DNA of 8,543 nucleotides from Aquisalimonas sp. Its GTDB lineage: Bacteria; Pseudomonadota; Gammaproteobacteria; Nitrococcales; Aquisalimonadaceae. A model generated the notes under the pieces. That model was not told where the DNA came from and did not search any database. It saw only the letters and a program-made list of their open reading frames with translations. Of this stretch, positions 1 through 4,388 are shown in pieces (position 1 is the stretch's first letter; each line of letters begins with the position of its first letter). The translations under genes and the position numbers were made by a program. The stretch spans positions 1-8,543 of the forward strand of contig SKYZ01000375.1 in NCBI GenBank assembly GCA_007127625.1. The letters are read 5' to 3'.

Positions 1-36
1 CCAGTCACCGATAACGGGTTGGTAATGCATACCCAT
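1..36 (-). CDS. 5' end of an unidentified small gene (12 codons visible)
   Basis: Reading leftward from ATG at 36, the visible peptide is MGMHYQPVIGDW, and the frame is open to the window edge. A strong Shine-Dalgarno (AGGAG at 46-42) lies 5 nt before the first ATG. A second in-frame ATG at 30 is 11 nt away and less well placed. The short xYxPVIGDW start resembles small gammaproteobacterial proteins of unknown function (DUF6763-like, from memory). Twelve residues are too few to assign a family, so this is only a suggestion. The gene runs in the same direction as tas but is separated from it by 219 bp containing inverted repeats, so it probably has its own promoter. Confidence 0.5.
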   Translation of the reverse strand, partial: MGMHYQPVIGDW

Positions 37-41
37 GCCTG

Positions 42-46
42 CTCCT
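42..46 (-). promoter_or_regulatory. Ribosome binding site of the left-edge gene
   Basis: The minus strand reads GGGGAGGAGC across 50-41. The AGGAG core at 46-42 is 5 nt from ATG at 36 and is the main reason for calling a gene start here. Confidence 0.5.
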
Positions 47-94
47 CCCCCGCGGCGCGGCATGCCTGCCGTTTGACAGAGGCAATCGGATGAT

Positions 95-110
95 CCGGGC
101 GGTGGCCCGG
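95..110. repeat. 6-bp inverted repeat with 4-nt loop
   Basis: CCGGGC (95-100), GGTG, GCCCGG (105-110) form a perfect dyad in the non-coding stretch between the left-edge gene and tas. There is no T-run on either side, so it is not a classical terminator. On the minus strand it lies about 60-75 nt upstream of the left-edge start and could be leader structure or an operator. In such GC-rich sequence it could also be chance. Confidence 0.3.
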
Positions 111-153
111 GGGTCAAGTGGCTCCACCGATGCAGTGATGGTGGGGCCGTCCC

Positions 154-167
154 ACGTCCGTGGACGT
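154..167. repeat. 14-bp dyad ACGTCC-GT-GGACGT
   Basis: ACGTCC (154-159) and GGACGT (162-167) are perfect inverted copies separated by two bases. With a 2-nt spacer this looks more like a protein-binding dyad than an RNA hairpin. It lies in the 37-255 intergenic region. No function can be assigned from sequence alone. Confidence 0.3.
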
Positions 168-184
168 TACCCCTAGGTATAGAA

Positions 185-240
185 GCCGGGGACGACAAGG
201 GCAAGCTGTTGCTGCATGCTTCGGTGCCCTCGCCCCCGGC
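185..240 (-). terminator. Nested stem structure downstream of tas, possible terminator
   Basis: Three nested perfect inverted segments are present: GCCGGGG (185-191) with CCCCGGC (234-240), AGGGC (198-202) with GCCCT (226-230), and AAGC (203-206) with GCTT (218-221). Together they give a tiered stem of about 16 bp, with internal loops and an 11-nt apical loop. Read on the minus strand it begins 16 nt after the tas stop and is followed by TTCTAT, a weak pyrimidine/T tail. Position and orientation fit a transcription terminator or an mRNA 3'-end stabiliser for the thiS-thiG-trmB-tas transcript. The tail is poor for a classical intrinsic terminator. Confidence 0.4.
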
Positions 241-255
241 TCGGTGGACGGCGGC

Positions 256-1293
256 TCACGGACAGGGATTGGGCATGCGCGCGTGAATGGCCTCGATGGC
301 TGCGCGCACCTCGTCGCCCAGCGTCACCTCCATGCTGGCGATGTTGCTGCGTAGCTGCTCCATGGTGGTGGCGCCGATGATGTTGCTGGTGAGGAACGGC
401 CGTGAGTTCACCCAGGCCAGCGCCATCTGCGCGGGATCCAGCCCATGCTCGCGGGCCAGTGCCACGTAGTCCGCCGTGGCCGCCTTGCCGGCGTCGTTCA
501 GGTAGCGCTGGAAGCGATCGTACAGGGTCAGGCGGGCACCTTCCGGCCACTGATCGTTCAGATACTTGCCGCTGAGCATGCCGAAACCCAGGGGCGAGTA
601 CGCCAGCAGGCCGCACTGCTCGCGATGGCTGACCTCGGCCAGTCCCACCTCGTACGTGCGGTTCAGCAGGCTGTAGGGGTTCTGCACCGTCTGCATGCGG
701 GGCCAGCCGCGCGCCTCGGCCAGCTGCAGAAACTTCATCACCCCCCAGGGGGTTTCGTTGGACAGGCCCACCCAGCGGATCTTGCCTTCGCGGACCAGCT
801 TGTCCAGGGCCTCCAGGGTGTCTTCCAGCGGTGTCATGATGTCGTCCCGGTCCTTGGGCGAGAAGCCCAGCCGGCCGAAGTAGTTGGCGCTGCGCGCCGG
901 CCAGTGCAGCTGATACAGATCGATGTAGTCCGTCTGCAGCCGTTTCAGGGAGCCATCCACCGCCTCACGCAGCTGCTCCGGCGTGTGTCGGGAAGCACCG
1001 TCCCGGCAGTGGTCCAGGCCGGGGCCTGCGATCTTGCTCGCGAGGATTAGGCGCTCCCGGTCCTGGCGGCCCTTCAGCCAGGTGCCGATGTACCGCTCGG
1101 TGAGGCCCATGGTGTCTGCCTTGGGCGGCACCGGGTACATCTCGGCGGTGTCAATGAAATTCACGCCCTGGTCCACGGCGTAGCTGAGCTGCTCGTGGGC
1201 CTCGGCTTCGGTGTTCTGCTCGCCCCAGGTCATTGTGCCCAGGCAGATGGTGCTCACCTCGGTGCCGGTGGTGCCCAGCGGACGGTATTCCAT
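256..1293 (-). CDS. tas: Tas-family NADPH-dependent aldo/keto reductase
   Basis: This is a cytoplasmic aldo/keto reductase closely resembling Escherichia coli Tas in sequence and length (345 aa here, about 346 there). From ATG at 1293, the AKR catalytic tetrad is Asp48 and Tyr53 (FIDTAEMYP), Lys87 (ILASKIAGP) and His130 (YQLHWP). The TIM-barrel and cofactor motifs follow: SNE at 178-180, QNPYSLLNR from 204, SPLGFGMLSGKY around 233-244 and GATTMEQLRSN at 307-317. The family reduces carbonyl compounds with NADPH, but the physiological substrate of Tas is not well defined. A GTG six bases upstream (1299) is in frame, but the purine-rich SD would abut it, so ATG is preferred. The gene lies 33 bp after trmB on the same strand and is likely the last gene of the thi-trmB transcript. 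Confidence 0.93.
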   Translation of the reverse strand: MEYRPLGTTGTEVSTICLGTMTWGEQNTEAEAHEQLSYAVDQGVNFIDTAEMYPVPPKADTMGLTERYIGTWLKGRQDRERLILASKIAGPGLDHCRDGASRHTPEQLREAVDGSLKRLQTDYIDLYQLHWPARSANYFGRLGFSPKDRDDIMTPLEDTLEALDKLVREGKIRWVGLSNETPWGVMKFLQLAEARGWPRMQTVQNPYSLLNRTYEVGLAEVSHREQCGLLAYSPLGFGMLSGKYLNDQWPEGARLTLYDRFQRYLNDAGKAATADYVALAREHGLDPAQMALAWVNSRPFLTSNIIGATTMEQLRSNIASMEVTLGDEVRAAIEAIHARMPNPCP

Positions 1294-1300
1294 GATCACT

Positions 1301-1308
1301 CTCCCCCT
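1301..1308 (-). promoter_or_regulatory. Ribosome binding site of tas
   Basis: AGGGGGAG on the minus strand ends 7 nt before ATG at 1293 but only 1 nt before the alternative GTG at 1299. This decides the start in favour of the ATG. Confidence 0.6.
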
Positions 1309-1326
1309 CGATGTGTATGACCGTGT

Positions 1327-2037
1327 TCAGACCCCGCCCTGGTCCGGGCGGCGGCGGTAGATCAGATCGTGCACGGCGTGGCCCTTGCGGGTACCACGCT
1401 CCTCGAACTTGGTGCGCGGGCGCTCCCCGGGCGAGTCCGCATAGCGGCCCGTGCCGTAGAGGTTCTCGAACTGCGGACTGGCGTCCATGACCGCCAGCAT
1501 GTGCTCGGCGTAGTCCTCCCAGTCCGTGGCCAGGTGCAGCCAGCCGCCGGGCTGCAGGCGGCTCGCGGCCAGCGCCACCCAGTCCGGTTGCACGATCCGG
1601 CGCTTGTGATGGCGCTTCTTCGGCCAGGGGTCCGGGAAATAGAGCTGGATGCCGGCCAGAGAGGCGGGGGGCAGCTGGTGGGTCATGATCTCGACGGCAT
1701 CCCCGTCGATCACCCGCACGTTGGTCAGGCCCTGTTCGGTGACCAGGTGCAGCAGCCGCCCGATGCCCGGGCGGTGGACTTCCACCCCCAGGTAATTGCG
1801 CTCCGGGTGGGTTGCCGCCATCTCCGCCAGGGATTCGCCATTACCGAAGCCGATCTCCAGTACCACCGGAGCCGCCCGGCCGAAGGCGGTTGCCAGGTCC
1901 AGGGGCTGCTTGTCCGCCGACAGACCGTACTCGGCGTAGTGGGCATCCAGGGCGCGCTTCTGGCCGTCCGTGAGCCGCCCCTCGCGACGGACGAAACTGC
2001 GGACATGGCGGTGGTGGAGCGGCTGATCAGTGCTCAT
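1327..2037 (-). CDS. trmB: tRNA (guanine-N7-)-methyltransferase TrmB
   Basis: This SAM-dependent enzyme methylates N7 of G46 in the variable loop of tRNAs. The 236-aa product (E. coli TrmB is about 239) has the SAM-binding motif I EIGFGNGESL (61-70), followed by GVEVH (84-88) and the acidic DGDAVE segment (111-116). It carries the TrmB signature FPDPWPKKRHHKRRI (134-148) and the C-terminal TKFEERG (209-215). The frame is open 34 codons further upstream, but that extension lies inside thiG and looks non-native. The conserved R/K-rich N-terminus (HVRSFVRREGRLT) starts soon after ATG 2037. The start is 4 bp after the thiG stop and no good SD is visible, so translation is probably coupled to thiG. 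Confidence 0.96.
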   Translation of the reverse strand: MSTDQPLHHRHVRSFVRREGRLTDGQKRALDAHYAEYGLSADKQPLDLATAFGRAAPVVLEIGFGNGESLAEMAATHPERNYLGVEVHRPGIGRLLHLVTEQGLTNVRVIDGDAVEIMTHQLPPASLAGIQLYFPDPWPKKRHHKRRIVQPDWVALAASRLQPGGWLHLATDWEDYAEHMLAVMDASPQFENLYGTGRYADSPGERPRTKFEERGTRKGHAVHDLIYRRRPDQGGV

Positions 2038-2041
2038 GGTG

Positions 2042-2824
2042 TCAGAAGAATGTGCCGTCAAGGGGCGAGGAGGCGCTGGCGTTGCGCTTGCGCGGGATGC
2101 GTCCGGCCAGGTAGGCGTCGCGCCCGGCGGCCACGGCATTGCGCATGGCCCGGGCCATGCGCACGGGCTCCCGCGCGCCGGCGATGGCGCTGTTCATGAG
2201 CACGCCGTCGCAGCCCAGTTCCATGGCCACGGCGGCATCGGAGGCCGTGCCCACGCCGGCATCCACCAGCACCGGCACGCTCGCATTGTCGATGATCTCC
2301 AGCAGGTTGTACTTGTTCTGGATGCCGAGCCCGGAGCCGATGGGGGCGGCCAGGGGCATCACCGCCACGCAGCCGATCTCCTCCAGCTGGCGCGCGGCGA
2401 TGGGATCGTCGGTCATGTAAACCATGACCTGGAAGCCGTCCCGGACCAGCTCCTCGGCAGCGGTGAACGTCTCGCGCATCTCCGGATACAGGGTCTTCTC
2501 GTCGCCGAGCACCTCCAGCTTGACCAGCGTGTGGCCGTCCAGGAGTTCCCGGGCCAGGCGGCAGGTGCGCACTGCGTCCCTGGCGGTATAGCAGCCGGCA
2601 GTGTTGGGCAGAATGGTGTAGCGGTCCGGCGGAATCACATCCAGAAGGTTCGGCCGGTCCGGATCCTGACCCAGGTTCGAGCGGCGCAGCGCGACGGTGA
2701 CAATCTCGGCGCCGCTGGCCGTAATGGCCGCGTCCGTCTCCTGCATGTCCCGGTACTTGCCGGTACCCACCAGCAGGCGCGACTGGTAATCGTGCCCGGC
2801 GATGACAAGGGGTTGGTCGCTCAT
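2042..2824 (-). CDS. thiG: Thiazole synthase ThiG
   Basis: ThiG condenses 1-deoxyxylulose 5-phosphate, dehydroglycine and the ThiS thiocarboxylate into the thiazole phosphate moiety of thiamin. The 260-aa product has the usual family length and TIM-barrel motifs. These are LLVGTGKY near the N-terminus (18-24), [12 protein letters not shown] (74-85), and KLEV with Lys102 as the expected Schiff-base lysine and Glu104 next to it. [14 protein letters not shown] and [16 protein letters not shown] follow and form the phosphate-binding region. The start has an AGGAG 4 nt upstream that lies just past the thiS stop. It follows thiS by 12 bp and precedes trmB by 4 bp, an order known from other gammaproteobacteria such as pseudomonads. 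Confidence 0.97.
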   Translation of the reverse strand: MSDQPLVIAGHDYQSRLLVGTGKYRDMQETDAAITASGAEIVTVALRRSNLGQDPDRPNLLDVIPPDRYTILPNTAGCYTARDAVRTCRLARELLDGHTLVKLEVLGDEKTLYPEMRETFTAAEELVRDGFQVMVYMTDDPIAARQLEEIGCVAVMPLAAPIGSGLGIQNKYNLLEIIDNASVPVLVDAGVGTASDAAVAMELGCDGVLMNSAIAGAREPVRMARAMRNAVAAGRDAYLAGRIPRKRNASASSPLDGTFF

Positions 2825-2836
2825 GGGACTCCTGTT

Positions 2837-3037
2837 TCAGCCGCCACCGATGGCGTGAATGATCTCCACCCGGTCGTCCGGGTGCAGGCGCCGCTGCGGG
2901 AACTGGCTGCGCGGAACAACATCCTCGTTGATCTCCACGGCAATGCGCCGCTGCGACAGTTGCAGACGCTCGATCAGGTCGGCCACCGTGATGGCCTCCG
3001 GGAGTTGCGTGGTTTCGCCGTTCAGCTGGATGTTCAT
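2837..3037 (-). CDS. thiS: Sulfur carrier protein ThiS
   Basis: ThiS is a small ubiquitin-fold protein. Its C-terminal glycine is adenylated and thiocarboxylated, and it then donates sulfur to ThiG. The 66-aa product begins MNIQLNGE, the usual family opening, and ends IHAIGGG with the required terminal Gly-Gly. The frame also has an ATG 11 codons upstream (3070). That start adds non-conserved residues, has no SD, and overlaps a possible -10 element, so ATG 3037 is chosen even though its own SD is weak. It is the first gene of the thiS-thiG-trmB-tas run. The ThiF-type adenylyltransferase and the other thiamin genes must lie elsewhere. Confidence 0.93.
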   Translation of the reverse strand: MNIQLNGETTQLPEAITVADLIERLQLSQRRIAVEINEDVVPRSQFPQRRLHPDDRVEIIHAIGGG

Positions 3038-3068
3038 GGTGCTCGCCAACTGCTCGTTGCCAGGCGGC

Positions 3069-3074
3069 ATTCTA
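3069..3074 (-). promoter_or_regulatory. Possible -10 element for thiS
   Basis: TAGAAT on the minus strand (5 of 6 matches to TATAAT) lies about 32 nt upstream of the thiS ATG, predicting a leader of only about 25 nt. No good -35 is found at 16-18 bp; a TTGGCA exists but is 24 bp away. The leader is too short for a TPP riboswitch, and the CUGAGA box is not seen upstream to 3140. Confidence 0.3.
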
Positions 3075-3097
3075 CAACATGTCCGGCCCGCCGGGGC

Positions 3098-3127
3098 TTG
3101 CCAATGGCCGTCGTTCCCCGCTAAATT
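3098..3127 (+). promoter_or_regulatory. Possible promoter of the tRNA-Gly gene
   Basis: TTGCCA (3098-3103) and TAAATT (3122-3127) are separated by 18 bp and followed by a GC-rich stretch (GCATGCGGGC) of the kind seen at stringently controlled stable-RNA promoters. The predicted transcription start near 3134 would leave a 5' leader of about 7 nt. The element lies in the 103-bp region divergent from thiS. Confidence 0.35.
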
Positions 3128-3140
3128 GCATGCGGGCTAC

Positions 3141-3214
3141 GCGGGTGTAGTTCAATGGTAGAACGGGAGCTTCCCAAGCTCTTAATGTGGGTTCGATTCC
3201 CATCACCCGCTCCA
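3141..3214 (+). tRNA. glyU: tRNA-Gly, anticodon CCC
   Basis: A complete cloverleaf of 74 nt including encoded CCA. The acceptor stem GCGGGTG (3141-3147) pairs with CACCCGC (3204-3210). The D stem is GTTC/GAAC (3150-3153, 3161-3164). The anticodon stem GGAGC/GCTCT (3166-3170, 3178-3182) carries the loop TTCCCAA with CCC at 3173-3175. The variable loop is TAAT. The T stem GTGGG/CCCAT encloses TTCGATT, and the discriminator is T3211 with CCA at 3212-3214. It closely resembles E. coli glyU and reads GGG codons, which should be well used at this GC content. The gene is isolated and divergent from thiS. No clear terminator follows; a weak AGGCC-TTGTCT-GGCCT repeat lies about 40 nt downstream without a T-run. 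Confidence 0.97.
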
Positions 3215-3338
3215 TCTCCCTCCCCGGCCTTGTTCGTGAACGCCCCCAGCTGCGTAAGGCCTTGTCTGGCCTGCCTTGACCTCCCTCGTGCTCCCGACCA
3301 GACTCAAAAGGATAAGCACAATAAATGGGAGGAGTGAC
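3215..3338 (+). other. Intergenic region between tRNA-Gly and the TRAP operon
   Basis: This 124-bp stretch should hold the TRAP operon promoter. A TTGACC at 3276-3281 could be a -35, but the best partner at 17 bp (CAGACT, 3299-3304) matches TATAAT at only 3 of 6 positions. A weak CACAAT (3317-3322) lies close to the start codon. A 5-bp inverted repeat AGGCC/GGCCT is centred near 3266. No confident promoter or operator can be called. Confidence 0.3.
3327..3334 (+). promoter_or_regulatory. Ribosome binding site of the TAXI binding protein
   Basis: GGGAGGAG lies 4 nt before ATG 3339. This near-consensus SD decides the start against an in-frame TTG 63 bp upstream (3276) that has no SD. Confidence 0.65.
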
Positions 3339-4373
3339 ATGACCAATCAAGCCATGACCATCCTGTCGGGGGCGCTTGGCGCCGCCGTCCTGAGTGCGGG
3401 TCTTGGGAGTCCCGTCGTCGCCCAGGACGTCACCCAGCTACGCTGGGCGACCTCGTCCACCGGTTCGACCGGCCACGCGGTCAAGGTTGACCTGATGGCA
3501 GTGTTGAACCGCGAATGGGAGGACTACTCCATCACGGTGTTGCCCACCGCCGGGGCCGTGGCCACGGTGCGCGGTTACGCCATGGGCGAATTCGACGGCT
3601 ACTACGGGGCGGATGTGGCCTTCCAGGAACTTGCCGACGACAGTGGCCGATTCCGCGGCTTTCGCGACCAGATGGAGCGCCAGCCGGTACAGTCCTTCTG
3701 GGCCTACACCATGGAGGTGGGGCTGGCGGTTCGTGCCGAAGACCAGGCGGAGTTCGACGGTTGGCGTGACCTGGCAGGATCTTCGGTGTTCACCGGCCCC
3801 GCACCGTGGGATGTGCGTGCTCAGCTGGAGCGGGCCATGGCAGCGGCGGATGTGGGCCACGAGTACACCGAGGTGGACATCAGTATCGCCGGCTCGTCTC
3901 TGAACGAAGGCAGGATCGACGGCTTTATCGCCTATACCAGCAGCGAGACCAGTCCCGCCCCATGGGTGACCGAGGCGATGCTGGCCTCCGATTCGGCGAT
4001 CCTCAATCCCAGTGATGAGGAGCGCGCGATGATCGAGGAGGCGGGCATGGAAGTGGTGTCGGTGGACCCGGACAACTTTGATGCCGATGTCCACGTGGAC
4101 GAGGTGTTGTTGGTGCCGTTCTTCTACGGCTTCCATCTGGGGCCGGAGGTGCCGGAAGAAGATCTCTACGAGATGCTGACCATCATCCAGGAGAAGTCCG
4201 GCGAGCTGCGGCAGGCGAATGGCGCCTTCGCGCAGATCGACGACGACATGGTGGCGATGCAGCGCCGCGGCATTGCGGCCTCCGGTGGCAACGTCCCGGT
4301 CCACCCGGGGCTGGCCCGGTTTCTCAGGGAGAATGATGCCTGGGACGACGAATGGGACGAGTGGATCTACTAA
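3339..4373 (+). CDS. TAXI-family TRAP transporter solute-binding protein
   Basis: This is the predicted periplasmic binding subunit of a TRAP (sodium- or proton-driven) uptake system. The 344-aa product has an N-terminal hydrophobic segment (about residues 7-27) and a plausible signal peptidase site after VVA28. An N-terminal lobe follows (LRWATSSTGSTGHAV, 34-48, at the place of the usual TAXI ATGG-type start). The typical TAXI C-terminus VPVHPGLARFLREN occupies 319-332. The signal peptide n-region (MTNQAMTILS) has no Lys or Arg, which is unusual. The mature part is strikingly acidic (about 59 Asp+Glu to 20 Lys+Arg, two lysines), as expected for a periplasmic protein of a halophile. The next gene encodes the fused permease 15 bp downstream. 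Characterised TAXI proteins bind glutamate or 2-oxo-acids, but the ligand here cannot be read from sequence. Confidence 0.88.
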   Translation: MTNQAMTILSGALGAAVLSAGLGSPVVAQDVTQLRWATSSTGSTGHAVKVDLMAVLNREWEDYSITVLPTAGAVATVRGYAMGEFDGYYGADVAFQELADDSGRFRGFRDQMERQPVQSFWAYTMEVGLAVRAEDQAEFDGWRDLAGSSVFTGPAPWDVRAQLERAMAAADVGHEYTEVDISIAGSSLNEGRIDGFIAYTSSETSPAPWVTEAMLASDSAILNPSDEERAMIEEAGMEVVSVDPDNFDADVHVDEVLLVPFFYGFHLGPEVPEEDLYEMLTIIQEKSGELRQANGAFAQIDDDMVAMQRRGIAASGGNVPVHPGLARFLRENDAWDDEWDEWIY

Positions 4374-4388
4374 GCGTCCCGGTCGCTG

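Noticed and set aside
73..78. Perfect TTGACA on the plus strand
   Set aside because: No -10-like hexamer lies 16-18 bp downstream (the region is CGGGCG), and no plus-strand gene follows.
112..117. TTGACC on the minus strand as a -35 for the left-edge gene
   Set aside because: The best -10 partner at 16 bp is GATCAT, only 4 of 6 matches and inside a GC-rich stretch. It was too weak to list as a promoter.
173..616. 147-aa minus-strand frame overlapping tas
   Set aside because: It is an alternative-frame shadow of tas that starts inside it and has Arg/His repeats and no family resemblance.
2030..3124. 364-aa plus-strand frame across thiS and thiG
   Set aside because: It is antisense to two clearly conserved thiamin genes and low-complexity in composition.
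3072..3350. Minus-strand 92-aa ORF containing MGIEPTLRAWEAPVLPLN
   Set aside because: This segment is the reverse complement of the tRNA-Gly gene. The same peptide appears in many genomes as a spurious ORF antisense to tRNA-Gly.
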